Part shown: positions 9,646 through 21,636 of the stretch, piece by piece
How the letters are laid out: each line of letters starts with the position of its first letter
How positions within the stretch are numbered: the first letter of the stretch is position 1
Source of the DNA: Trametopsis cervina
Lineage: Eukaryota > Basidiomycota > Agaricomycetes > Polyporales > Irpicaceae
Assembly (NCBI GenBank): GCA_022385755.1
Contig: MU278349.1
Coordinates: 62,001-126,000 of the forward strand
Length of the DNA: 64,000 nucleotides
Direction: 5' to 3'
The notes under the pieces: generated by a model
Database searches by the model: none
Seen by the model: the letters and a program-made list of their open reading frames with translations, nothing else
What the model was told of the DNA's origin: nothing
Made by a program: the position numbers and the translations under genes

Positions 9646-12419
9646 ATGTCCACAAGCCCTCGTGAGATAGGTACTCTGATAGTTGTCATTCTAAAAGCGG
9701 TACGTCGCGTTCTACAGCGTCATAGTGGAACCGAACATGTCTGAGTGTGTGCATAACTCTGCGTAGAGAAATCTTCCCAACAAACGTCACATAGGGAAGC
9801 AAGACCCTTACTGCCTGGCAGAGTTCAACGGCAGGAAGATCAGGACAAAAGTCATCAAACGTGGAGGACAGCATCCAGAGTGGGACGAGGAGATTCGATT
9901 CACCCTCTATGATGCGGACACAGACGATATTGTGGCCGTCGGGTCAGACGGAACTACAGCGCCGCCACCACCCCCGAAGAAGTCGAAGGACATCCCGAAC
10001 GTTCAAGGAGGAAAGTACATGCATCTAGCGTGTTATGCCCAAGACATCAAAGAACCCGACCTCATTGGTGAGACTCGTGTCGATCTCACAGAGGTCTTGA
10101 CGAAGGGAGAAACGGATGGTACGTCGATTCCTGGCTCTGGGACGTCGTTGTGTCTTACGCGCATCATCCCGCAGAATGGTTCACCCTCATGAACAAGGAC
10201 AGATACAGTGGTGAGGTTTACCTGGAGTTGACATTTTGGTCCAATGTGCGTCGTGTCCCTCTTAGGCACTATGCGTTACTGATTCATCATAACAGGAGCC
10301 TGCACCAGCCAAGAAAGCACCGGTGAAAGCCAAAGCCAAGAAACAGTACGGCGGACCGGGTTCCTTTACCGCTCACACCGACGCTAGGGGATCAACGGAA
10401 AGCTTGGACGGTGGTCTATCTAGGTGGTCTCCAAGCGGGTCCCGTGGCTGGTCAGGTTCACCTTACGGCAGCTGGAGACAATCTTCTACAGACTCTGACC
10501 TCAGGCCGGAGACTTTGCCGCCAACATTGCGGTCTTCCAGCTCTATTGCGCAAATTGGTCTGTATAGACCGAGCTATGAGACAACAAGCACACAGGGCAG
10601 CTCACACAGCAGTCTGTCTGCTCAGCAAAGCAGTGGTTTCACAGTCAATGCACTAACTGATGAGATGGGTCAGATGAACCTACGAAGACGTTTGAGCCTT
10701 CCTGTGCGTATTACTCCTGTAGTCCTTACCACTGAAGCTCATACGAAGATGATCTAGCAAATAACTCACAGCGAACTGATCCGTCGCTCGACATCTTCGT
10801 CGTCTTCCTCCAATTACCTGCAAATTGGCTCCGTTGGCTACAACCATTCTATCGGCCCCTCTCACTCGGACGATGGTAGTGTCTATGATTATGATCGTGG
10901 AGAGCCATCAGTTGGATCAGCGTATCCGGTTCAGCAGCAAGATAGTGGACCTAACCTCTATCACGCCCCGTATGAACCTGTATCAAGGGCATCATCTGTG
11001 TATTCCACACAGCCGCCACAAGCTCGAGGACCTCGGCATAGCTTACCTACGTCTTCATCTGGCTTTGTCCCTATCAATACGCCAACGCCATCGTCCTTCA
11101 GCGTTTCGCAGAACTCCATGTACGCACCCTCCGTATCAGCTACACCAGCACCTTCGACATACGGACGTATGTCCGTGCCTCCGCCTGCCGCGCCGACCCC
11201 GGCACCGTCTAATTATGGTCCACTTCCAGTCCCCACACCAACATCCACCGGTTTCCGCCCTCCCTCAGCTGCTCCGACTCCAGCTTTGTATCCTACACAA
11301 ATGTCGCATACCCCTGCGCCGTCCTCGCCTTTCTCTGCGATATTGCAGCAGTACAGCGCTCCTCCGAACCACTTACCTCCGACCACCTCACATCAATCAA
11401 TACCACAATCGCAATCCACCTATTCTTATCAGTCGTACCCTACGTCTTCCAGCATATCGAGTAACTCTGCATATTCGTACCAACAACCACCAACTCCTCC
11501 ATCGGCAAGCAGCACTAGTTCTTTAGCACAATATCACCATCAGCCCTCGCAATCGTTTCAACAATCATCGTTCATTCCACCTCCACCTCCTCTCCCCCCT
11601 GCATCAACGCATCCTTCACAAGGTCCATCGCCTCAACAACATGCTTTGCCACAAGTGCCTCCTGCTGGGGCACAAAGCCGTGCCTATTCTGTGCCGCCTG
11701 AACATCGTCTATCGCAATTGAGTACTGCATCTTCTCAGATGATGGTCAACGTTCCGCCACCACCCCCGCTAAATCCATCGCCATCGCAAAGCCACAACTC
11801 ACGGCCACTGCCCGAAGTTCCTGCAGGCGGTCAAAGCCCTGTGAAGAGACAGCCTACGATGAGCATGGCGATGGCGCATGCTGTAACTGCCGGCCCTCCC
11901 AGCATACAGCCAAGCGTAAGCTACCCGTCGTACAGCCAGATCCCACCTCCGCCACCGTTACAGACCTCATCCACAATGTCTTCTGTGTCACAGAGCCCTC
12001 AAACACCCACGGCTCCTCATGTCCCTGAAAATAGGCGGCTGTCGTATCAACAGCCGGTATCTGCACCTCCGCAGCAACCTCCGCAGAGAGCACCATCCGC
12101 GCAGGCTTTGTATCATAATGCAGTGGCTCGTCAGTCAAGTCTTGGCAGTAATCCTTTGCCGCCACCACCACCGCCTCCGTTAGCGCGTTGGCAACCACAG
12201 TCGGCCTACGAAGCGTTACAACAGCAACAACAGCAACAGCAGCAGCAGCAACCACAACCCTGGTCTCACGGTTATGTTCCACCGCCGCCAGTCCATTCGA
12301 TGAACGGAAATTCAACGTACTCTGGCCAACTCCAACTGGGTGCGCATCCGGGGTCACTCCCGGTACCCCCTAGATTGCCACCGAATCAGCAGTATTCCGT
12401 GGCAAACGACTGGCAATGA
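9646..12419 (+). CDS. C2-domain, proline-rich protein (Fic1/Inn1-like)
   Basis: Exons 9646-9699, 9767-10118, 10175-10245, 10296-10703 and 10758-12419 encode 848 aa. Residues ~8-150 form a C2 domain: GTLIVVILKARNLPN, then GKQDPYCLAEF and LYDADTD, which supply Asp residues typical of calcium or lipid loops, and EVYLELTFWS as the last strand. A Pro-rich insert (APPPPPKKS) sits in the middle of the C2 domain. The remaining ~690 residues are disordered and rich in Pro, Ser and Gln, with many PPPPPLPP-type SH3 ligands and an 11-Gln run. A C2 head with a PxxP tail matches fission yeast Fic1 and budding yeast Inn1, which act at the cytokinetic ring with F-BAR proteins. The last intron's acceptor was set at 10757 because the AG at 10771 breaks phase. 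Confidence 0.82.
12219..12251 (+). repeat. CAR (polyglutamine) trinucleotide repeat
   Basis: Eleven consecutive glutamine codons, mixed CAA and CAG, in frame in the C2-domain gene. Four pure CAG units lie at the 3' end. Such a run is prone to slippage and probably varies in length between strains. Confidence 0.9.
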
Positions 12420-12595
12420 AACATCATGTCCCCTAAGCTATCTTTCTCATCAAATGTCCAGACTGATTACGAGCCTTGACGGACTCTCAAGTCATTATCC
12501 CTCTCCAATTCAATCGCAAGTATGGACTCTAGAAGTTGTAGATACATGCCACACACCATCTATTTATGTATCCACATTTCGCGAATAATACTGCA

Positions 12596-13110
12596 TCACT
12601 GACTCGTTGATTGGGCGGTAGAGGACTCCTTCAGAGCGATCTCTTTCAGCCGTTCTTCTCTCCATCGCGCAATGGCCGTCTCGGTGGGTACGATGCCTCT
12701 TCGCCCGAGGTCCAATCTTGCCTCCTTACGGATTGCTCCTTCGCTTAACCGCTGGTCGGCCTCGAGAGCTTGCAGAGCGTTTTCAGCGTAGAGGACCATA
12801 CCGAAGATACCACCTGTGAAGTGGAAGGAGCACTGATAAGCCTGCGGGAAACCAGGGTTATAGTGGTAGGACTAACACGCCATTGTAAGGAAGCCTTTGA
12901 ACGCCAGTGTCTGTCGTCTGCAGCGAAAGATTTTAGCAAAAGGGTCGATATGAGAAATGCGATAACGCACCTGAAGAAAGGCCAAGTGTGATGCGCAACA
13001 ATGGCCAATCCCCCTCCCGCGCCCAAGAACATTATGCCCCCTCGCGTTCCAGCCAGTACTTGGACATTGTACGCTCGGTCTGCGTCGGCCTTCCTTCGAG
13101 CTCTTTCCAT
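12596..13110 (-). CDS. Small two-helix membrane protein of unknown function
   Basis: Exons 12971-13110, 12877-12917 and 12596-12813 give 132 aa. The start is the ATG at 13110 in good context (gataccATGg). A basic N-terminus is followed by two hydrophobic stretches: GGIMFLGAGGGLAIVAHHTW near residues 24-43, and one near residues 50-70 built across both splice junctions (FKGFLTMACGIFGMVLYAE). The C-terminal half is charged and helical (IRKEARLDLGRRGIVPTET). The size and arrangement recall small mitochondrial inner-membrane proteins, but I cannot place it in a family. The second donor was placed one base beyond the first GT because only then do all phases agree. Confidence 0.75.
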
Positions 13111-14138
13111 GGTATCGACGCCGCCGTAGCGTCACTTTACAGGTTCTGAAGCCATGGTTCGCCGGTCATTCAGTCGTGCCGAATTGCAAGGTCACGATAC
13201 ACAGACGGGACTTCCCGATCCGACGGGCGTCTGGTACTCCTTCCGAAGCTTTATTGGCAGGTGTTGTGGTTCTGTATTCACCGCCGCGTAGCCTTACAGT
13301 AAATACTGTGAAAGTTATCAATAGCACACATGCGAATGTCCAAATATCTGTGCTGTATAAATTATAGTTCATACCTCTCAAGTGTGTGCGCCTCTTGCTT
13401 GCAGAACTTGGTAGTGACGGACCTCGGGAAGCTACATCCGAAAAATATCTCAAACCTCCTGAACATTTACTCCGCGTAAATGAGACCTTCAAGAGGTGTT
13501 TTAAGTCACCAAAGTGATGATGCCGTATCATGTGTAGAACGCCATCTTCGTCCCTGGCCCTCTGAAGGAAAGAACTGCTGACTACAGTACCACCACTCCG
13601 CGTTTAGCACGCATAGGGCTGGCTCACCAGTACTGGCCCCCGTCCAACTCCGAGCCAAAAGGCTATAAGCTTCCGGCGTGGGCGTCTCTCTGATCGAGCA
13701 TGATCGACGCCACCACGTACTGTACGCACTGCTCATTCTTGCGGCTTTTCGTTACAACACAAAGTACCTCTACCTCTGGCAAGCATCCGGCGCACCGGTG
13801 CAAACACCGCAACGCAACCCCTTACTGCAGTGCTGGTCCGGAACCTGGACCCGTACCACATGCCGTGCCGGACAAGCCTAAAACTTTCCCGTGCTAACAA
13901 CGCCGTCTGTATTACTGTACGAGGTAGGGTATTCGGCGATGACAGCATTCCTGCAAGGTACGCTAGCACTAGCACTGACGCTCTTCTCCACGGGGACTAC
14001 GCGTCTAAATTCTCCGGATGAAATAAGACCATCAACACATCTCGGACAATCTGCGCTCGTCCCCATATAAAATGGCGACCCGCCAGTCAACATGGGGTTG
14101 TTTTCCGACCTTTCCCCTCTTTACCAGTCGGGACCGCC
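13111..14138. other. Intergenic region upstream of MFS gene
   Basis: About 1 kb between two outward-facing genes. Short open frames exist on both strands but none resembles a known protein or keeps its frame across plausible introns. The right end holds the MFS promoter with its TATA box. Confidence 0.5.
14066..14071 (+). promoter_or_regulatory. TATA box of MFS transporter gene
   Basis: TATAAA, 73 bp upstream of the ATG at 14139, a distance compatible with a core promoter and a short leader. Confidence 0.55.
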
Positions 14139-15824
14139 ATGGCACGTTCAACGGAGTCTGTTCGCGAGAAACCCGACGACGTTGAAGACAGTCAAGGCGC
14201 ATCCGGTACTCTCACTAGCACGGATAAGGACTTCGGCGGCCATGAAGCTCGTGTGCAGCTTGAGCGCAAGCTCGTCCGCAAGTTGGACTTGCGCATGTCT
14301 ATTATGATTGTTATTTACATTCTCAACTATGTGCGTACTCTTGGTTTTAATGCAGTCGTTCCGAATTAAACATAACTTGCATAGATTGATCGAAACAACG
14401 CAAGTGCTGCACGTCTTCGGGGATTCGAGAAAGACTTGCACTTGGAAGGACAGCAGTTTGCGACCATCCTCAGCATCCTCTACGTAGGCTACATCCTTAT
14501 GCAAATTCCATCGTGAGTACTTCATCCACTCTGTCAGAGAGGAATGTGACAAACAAGTTGCCCAGGAATATGCTCCTCAATCATATCGGCCGACCGTCCT
14601 TATACCTGCCGATATGTATGATAATCTGGGGAACCATTTCCTGCTTGACCGGTGTCACGACAAACTTCGTCGGCGCACTTTTAACTCGATTCTTCCTCGG
14701 GTTCATTGAAGCAGCCTTCTTCCCCGGCGCGCTGTTTCTCCTGTCCAAATGGTACACAAGGAGGGAGCTTGGTCTTCGTACCGCCCTGCTCTCTTGTGGT
14801 AGCTTGATAAGTAACGCATTCGGATCCCTACTCGCATCCGGCATTCTTGACGGCATGGAAGGAAGGCTCGGACACGCAGCCTGGAGGTCAGTCAGTTCCG
14901 CTGAGGACTTCACAGCCACCCAGTCACTGAGTTTCTTCACCTGCAGGTGGCTTTTCTTTATTGAAGGAGCCCTAACAATCTTCGCAGCTATCTGCGCTAT
15001 CTTTATCCTTCCGGACTTCCCTTCAACTTCGGGCCGATGGCTATCCCCCGAAGAAGTGATCCTCGCCGAGCGACGCATGGCAGAAGATGTCGGTGTTGGC
15101 GATGAGGGCGAAACTGAAGGCCACGGCCAGCTCCACAGTCTGGTTGACGCGATCTCAGACTGGAGAGTTTGGTGGCTCGCGCTCGCCTTGACATCCATGG
15201 TGATCTTCTTGTCGTTCAATGCGTTCTTCCCGACACTTGCTGCAACACTGGGCTACAACCGAACCGTCACTCTCCTGCTTTGTGCGCCACCCTGGGTGTT
15301 TGCTACCATTGTCGCATTTGCGGTGACCAGACACTCGGACATGCGACAGGATCGGTTCTGGCATATTTGCGTCCCGCTGTGTGTTGGTCTCGTGGGATGC
15401 ATCATTGCGGTGTCTACGATGAACACTGCTGCTCGCTATATATCTCTGTAGGTGTCTATTTGCGCAGATCTCGCGAGCTTTACTGACCATGACGTCCAGA
15501 TTCCTGATGGCCCAGTCCTACGCTGGCTTCATCGTATTCCTTACTTGGGTCAGCAATTCGTTCCCCCGTCCGCCGTCCAAACGAGCCATCGCACTCGCCC
15601 TTATCAACGCCTTCTCCCAACTGGGTAACGTCGCGGGTTCGTACGTCTGGCCGTCTGCTTGGGGCCCATCGTACAAGAACTCGTACGCGATATGTATCTC
15701 AACAAATGGGCTGTGTATCATCATGTGCTACCTCTTCAAGAGGCACCTGGAGGGCTTGAACCGGAAGGCAGCGGAAAAAGAGGAAGCAGAAGGGAAGCCG
15801 CAAGGATTCAGGTATCTTTCATGA
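14139..15824 (+). CDS. MFS transporter, anion:cation symporter (Dal5/Tna1-like)
   Basis: A plasma-membrane proton-coupled carrier; relatives move allantoate, nicotinate, tartrate or other organic anions. Exons 14139-14330, 14385-14512, 14566-14886, 14947-15447 and 15500-15824 give 488 aa, normal for this subfamily. The start ATG sits in an ideal context (gccATGg). A charged N-terminal tail precedes twelve predicted helices. Family marks include VIYILNYIDRNNASAARL in helix 1, RFFLGFIEAAFFPGALFLLS, WYTRRELGLRTAL, RWLFFIEGALTIF and LTWVSNSFPRPPSKRAIALA. The substrate cannot be read from the sequence. It lies between the two mannosidase genes, but this subfamily is not known as a sugar carrier. 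Confidence 0.9.
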
Positions 15825-16216
15825 GGACCTTTACGAATATCTCACGCGTTGTTTTGCTACTTCACCGTGCAACAGAATACCATGTAACATAGCTCACCTT
15901 CCATATCAGCATAAGTACTGTTGATTTATTTTGCCAAAGCGAAGTTGCGGGTTTCGCTCAGTAGAGGCAAGCGGACCGCCGAGCCGTTCAACAGCACCCC
16001 CGGATTAACGTCGGCAAATCAATCCGGGATCGAAACTGCAGGCCGTCCAGCCGTTCGATAGACTTGTACATCTGACCCATGGGGAGAAGGACAGTAAGAC
16101 GATAAACGTATCGGGATCCGAGTGAAGAGCGCACGATAATATTCAAAAATGGCGGGCACAAAAGCGAGCGAGATCTTCCTCTCACCTCAACCTGAATTGC
16201 CCAGATTAACTAGACG
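15825..16216. other. Spacer before beta-mannosidase gene
   Basis: The 392 bp hold the MFS 3' end and the beta-mannosidase promoter. No TATA box is obvious and there is no other gene. Confidence 0.45.
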
Positions 16217-19200
16217 ATGCCGAGCACAGCAAAGACGGTGACAGCTTTGAAGCAGGGTTGGAGCTTCGCGAGGACTGCGGGAGGCGGAGAACACGCCGAT
16301 GTTGTGAATGAGGGCGAGTGGTTGGAAGCAAAGTCATTCCCAACTACCGTGCATGTCGAGCTGTTGAGGCTCGGAAAGATCCCTGACCCGGTACGTCTTA
16401 CTCTTATGATTACAACCTTGCGATTGTAACTCACTCAGTTGTGCTAAAGTTCATCGGTCTGAACGAGTGGGAAGTTCAGTGTGAGTGCCATATATGCTGC
16501 ACATCTGTCGTAATCGCCAATTGACCAATCATTTGTCTAGGGGTTGGCGAGGCCAACTGGTCATTCAAGACTACATTCGATGTCAGCGATATTGAGCTGA
16601 ACAAGTCAAATGCTGACTTGGTTTTCGATGGTCTGGATACGTTCGCAATCGTATACTTGGTGAGCCTCCTTTGATAGATAACCGGCATGACAGCCTAACA
16701 TGCTACGTACGCAGAACGGAGAGAAGATCCTTGAGTAATGCCCATGCCTCCGAAGGAGCGTCTCTGTACTCACGTTATCCTGTTTGGTAGATCCTCTAAC
16801 CAGTTCGTCTCACATCGGGTTTCTGTCAAAAAGCTCCTGAAATCGTCCGGTAATGAATTGAAGATCGACTTTGAAAGTGCGTTCCGTAAGGTGCGTAACA
16901 GTTACACCGCTAGCTTCTCAGGTGAGGCTAATCTATGCCAACACATCAGGGACGTGCAATTGAGAAGCAGCATGAGAAGCTAGCTCTGTGGAACGGTGAT
17001 TCAAGTCGTTTGCATGTGCGTAAGGCGCAATACAAGTGAGTGAAATCAGACCACATAACCTGCAACCCATGGCTTATATTTTGTATGTAGCTATGGCTGG
17101 GATTGGGGTGAGGTCTCTGTAGCTGCGGCACGGGAATCGAGCGCTGAATTTCGGGTCCATGTTTAGGTCCAGTCCTTATGACCGTTGGTCCCTGGAAGCC
17201 AATCAGCCTTGAAACTTACACGACCCGTATCACCGAGGTTGACATCCGCGTCAATATTGCAGAGAACTACACTGCCAATGTCGATGTCAACTTCACACTG
17301 TCTGCGCCAAACCCCGTCGTCGCGTCTGTGATGATCTTCAAGCCCTCTGGTGACCTGCAGATCGGTGGATCAGAGATGCGAATCAATGGTGGGGAGGGTA
17401 AGGCCAACTTTGCAATGACCAAGGGGGCTTATGAGCCCTGGTGGCCTGTGGGTTATGGGGAGCAACCCATCTATGCGGTCGAGATTACCATAACGGACCA
17501 GGTATGGAGGTTAATATACTTCGTCTAGAGCTGCGCTGACTCACCTATTCATCAATAGCAAGGAAAGATTCTGGACACGAAGACTGAGAAGATCGCATTC
17601 CGACGCGCTCTGGTAGTTCAAGATGAGCTAATTGACCAAGAAGGACGCACATTCCTGTTCGAGATTAATGGAGTTCGCATTTTCTGCGGAGGTGAGCGAT
17701 GTTCTTCTAAACCCGAGTGTCGATATTGAATAGGATTTCGTACAGGGTCTAACTGGATTCCCGCGGACTCCTTCCTTACCACGTAAGCCAACCTTGCTTT
17801 GGTCGCTACCAAACATTCAATGACATGAGAACAGGATGACTCGGGAGCGTTACAGAGATTGGCTGAAGTTGCTCGTGGATGGGAATCAGAATATGATTCG
17901 CGTCTGGGGTGGAGGCATCTATGAAGCAGACGACTTTTATGAGCTTTGTGACGGTCGGTATAGCGCCTCTGTCTCGTGAACGCTATCCACTCACAAACCT
18001 TGTGACAGAGCTCGGCATCCTTGTATGGCAAGATTTCATGTTCGGCTGTGGCCAGGTCTGTCTCTCATGCGGCTCTGAAAGGATGTTATTGACGTCAAGT
18101 GTAGTACCCTGCCTATGATTCTCTTCTGGAATCTATCGAGCTGGAGGCTGAACAGAACGTCAAGCGGCTGAGACATCATCCGTCTGTGGTTATATTCGGT
18201 GTGTATCTTACGTTGGTCCTTCCTAGCGCGTCTCTGACCAACGTGTTTTCTCACAGCTGGCAATAATGAAGGTGCAGCAGACTCACCATGAACGCCAGAG
18301 CGCTACTTACATGTCGTTTATCTGCCCATCCATTCAGATTATCAAGTCGCGGAGTCGATGAAGCTCGACCTAGACTACAACGACGAGACATCGGACTTCC
18401 GCAAGACCAATTTCCCTGCCCGCCATATCTACGAACGCCTGCTGCCTTCTGTCGTGGAAAAGTTCAGCAACATTCACTACCACCGCAGTTCTCCATACAG
18501 CGGGTTTGGAAAACCGACGACGGACAAAAATTACGGTGATCTGCATCAATGTTAGTTCCGCGGTTCTCTATTGCACATGACCATATGCTGTTCATGATTA
18601 CTCACGAATGGAAACGCACAGGGAACGTGTGGCACGGGTCCCAAGAACCCTGGCATAACTGGGACATCCTGGCCGGTCGTTTCGTGTCTGAATTTGGAAT
18701 GTTAGTCACTTCATTATGTCTGGAAGCGCCAACGTGCTTACGATGTATAACACAGGGAGGGTTATCCCGACATCCGTACCGTGGACTACTGGCTTGGTGG
18801 TGACAAGACGGAACGCCACCCTCAGTCGAGGTGCGTACCAGCGATTGTTACGTACAGATCATTCGTGCCCAGACGAACATTGACACAGGACCATGAACAA
18901 TCATAACAAAGCTGATGGGTTTGAACGTCGCTTAGAGGTCAGTTCTCAGAAGGCAGACACTCGTGCTTTTCCAGCAACTTACTTCTCCGGATCTTAAGCT
19001 CTACCTCGTGGAGAACTTCAAGCATGCTTTCGATATAGAGAGGTAAGCAACCTTGCCACTGTAACACCGGCATTCTATTGGGCAGCTGACCCCAAGCGCA
19101 TGACAGCTACGTTTATTACACGCAAATCATGCAGGCCGAGACTCTCGCGTCTGCTTACCGCCTCTGGAGAAGGAATTGGAAGGGCAAAGGCAGGGAATAC

Positions 19201-20086
19201 ACGGCCGGAGCGCTCGTTTGGCAGGTACGAACGATCTCTATGACCCGCGTTGCTCGCCCCGCACTGTTACGGCATGCTTATGTCTACTCATCTAGATCAA
19301 CGACTGCTGGCCTGTCACGTCCTGGGCCATCGTGGACTATTTCTTACGTCCCAAGCCGGCATATTTCACGATCAAGCGTGAACTGCGGCCGTTTACGGTG
19401 GGAATGACGAGAAAAGAGAAAAAGACGTTCCCAGATGAGCTGTCGGCCGCTGTGTTCACCATCGAGACCGTGCTGTCCGTGTGGGGGACGAACAGCACGT
19501 TGGCGGAGAAGAAGGCCACGCTGGAGGTCATGTCGTTCGACTTGTATTCTGATTGGACGGCCAAGTGGACAAGGGATGTCACGCTTGCGCCAAACGCCAC
19601 CACGGAACTGTTCTCAGGCGAGCTTCCTGGGCAGCCGAAGCGCACGAAGGGTAGCGAAGTTCCCAAGACCATTGTCGTCTCAGCAAGGTTGCTCGAACAA
19701 GATACAGGGGCCGTTCTCGGGCGGTACTCGAACTGGTACGTTTTGCTCACGTAACCCTCGCATTCGCGTCTCGAGATGTATAGGAGTATGCGCCTACCTG
19801 AACTCAATCTTACTGACTGTTCGATAGGCCGGAGCCCTTCAAGTTCATTACGTTCCCCGAAGTCAAGGATCTCGGATTCAAGATCAGTGTGGGGTCAGAT
19901 GGCGAATCCGTTCAGCTTTCCACCAAGAAGCCCATAAAGGGCATCGTCCTCGACGTTGAGGGTGAGGGAGTGAAGTGGAGCGATCAGGCGATTGATCTTG
20001 TTCCTGGAGACCCGCAGGTGGTTTCGGCCGTCGGGCTGAAGGGTAGAGAGGTCAAGGCTCGATTCTTGGGCGACGGCACTGCGTAA
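16217..20086 (+). CDS. GH2 beta-mannosidase, intracellular
   Basis: Hydrolyses terminal beta-1,4-mannose, as in the N-glycan core and manno-oligosaccharides. Twenty-two exons give 867 aa: 16217-16390, 16450-16480, 16541-16659, 16715-16734, 16791-16890, 16950-17035, 17091-17107, 17167-17501, 17559-17691, 17746-17782, 17835-17953, 18009-18055, 18105-18198, 18257-18271, 18338-18550, 18622-18700, 18756-18830, 18889-18937, 18999-19042, 19107-19224, 19296-19735 and 19828-20086. No signal peptide is seen, which fits the intracellular clade. Marks: YGWDWGPVLMT, GGSNWIPADSF, IRVWGGGIYE and FAGNNED with acid/base Glu442. Nucleophile Glu537 lies in SEFGMEGYPD, 95 residues on, as expected for GH2 mannosidases. 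Several exons are only 15-20 nt. Confidence 0.94.
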
Positions 20087-20802
20087 ACCAAAGGTCCTCT
20101 GGACATGGCAATCCACGTCCATTAGAAGCTGTGACTCAAATTTGGGACGCCGGAGAGAGGGGCGAGACCGATGATCTGTATTATGACGAATGGGAAATGT
20201 ACATATTACTCTCGGTGCTGCATTGATAATAGCGACCGTGTCCGTGATGCCGAGTTAGACTCCATTATTACATGTGGGCGCAGCGATGGAGAGATGGAAA
20301 TGAGGTGGACGCATCCTTCATTCTAGAACCGCAATCATTTGACACGGTCATATGTGACGCATCCGGGCCCGGTGCTGTGATTATGATAAAGTGCGCTGGA
20401 TTAGAAACCGCCAGGGAAAGGGATACACTGCTATAATGGCTTGTCCCGTTAGGAGACGTATGCGACGCGAATGATAGCCTACACGAACTTTACACAGGAG
20501 AAAAGAACACATGAACGATGCGGTAGCCGAGACAGAGATGTGAGAATTTATGGTCCTAGTTAAAAAGCCAACGGTGAACCCAAGTGGAGGAAAAAGGTAA
20601 GGAGGGGGAGCTACGTGGCGCTGCTGAGGGTACTGTAACCGCGGAGAAAAGGGTGCAGTTATGGCGCCTCATTATGGTACGGGGGTGGTCAGACGACCTA
20701 TGCGATTGTAATACGAGGGTAACGCAGCGTCGATATCGATGGCGATGAGCAGAGCATGCAGAAAAGAGATGCAGTCGGTCAGAAATGTCTAGCGTCTAAG
20801 GT
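20087..20802. other. Convergent spacer, beta-mannosidase and Rheb
   Basis: The 716 bp lie between two stop codons facing each other and should contain both 3' UTRs. Composition is A/G-rich on the plus strand. No gene or repeat is supported. Confidence 0.45.
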
Positions 20803-21636
20803 TTACTGGATGAGGCATTTGGAGGCTGGAGGCTCGGTCTTGCTGCTGGGGGAACGCTTCTCAATTTCGCCCAAACATAATTCGAACACTTTCGCTAGAG
20901 GGCACACGACCACCGTCAGAATTAATTCTCATCGGCATCACACGGCTCGGAAATAACGTACCGACGTTGGTGTTGGCCTTCGCGCTGGTCTCGACCCAGG
21001 CAGCGTGATTCTGTTTGGCGAGCTCTTCGCCTTCATCCTTCGGTACCTGTCTGGGTTTCGAATAAGAGGGGCTGAACATGAAAGACACGTTGAGGGGCAG
21101 CTCCGAAGACGGATACGCGAGCAGAGCCCCGTGCTCACCTCTTCTCAAGGTCGACCTTCGATCCTACGATGACGCAGGGAATTTGATTCATGCCGCAGAA
21201 ACTGATGATTTTGTCATAGACGACTTGAATCATGTCGAACGACTTTCTCGAGGCGACCGAGTAGACGAGAACGTAGCCGTGTATGCCGATGGCATGCTTG
21301 GAATTGAGGATGGTGTACTCATCCTGTGTGGCCACATCAGTAAACTTGCCGGGGAATGCTAACAAAACGATGCCATACCTGACCAGCGGTATCTATGATG
21401 TCACAATCGTAGTCCACGCCGTTGAAATTGATGGTCTTCGAGAATGTGCTCTCGATAGTGGGATAATAGGATTCGACAAAGTGGTTCTCGATGAACTGAA
21501 TCACGAGAGACGACTTGCCTGCGGAGAAAAAACGACGTTAGTAACAGTTTTCCCTGTAGTATTCGGCCGAGCACGCACCGACAGAGCGGGAACCGAGCAC
21601 GGCGATCTTTCTCTTCTTGAGGAGTTCACCGGTCAT
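20803..21636 (-). CDS. RHB1: Rheb-family small GTPase
   Basis: Rheb activates TORC1 on endomembranes and in fungi also influences basic amino-acid uptake. Exons 21579-21636, 21379-21518, 21139-21323, 20962-21050 and 20803-20894 give 187 aa. The P-loop is GSRSVGKSS, with Arg at the second variable position as is typical of Rheb instead of the Gly of Ras. Then come the effector block YYPTIESTFSK, the DTAGQDEY switch II, the GSKVDLEKR base-recognition loop and ETSAKANTNV. The C-terminus is CLIQ, a CAAX box predicted to be farnesylated. The last acceptor was chosen at TAG|CGAAAG to keep AKVFELCL. Its upstream region is strongly pyrimidine-rich on the coding strand. Confidence 0.94.

Noticed and set aside
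19337..19807. Reverse-strand 156-codon frame over beta-mannosidase exon 21
   Set aside because: It is an antisense shadow of a well-supported GH2 exon.
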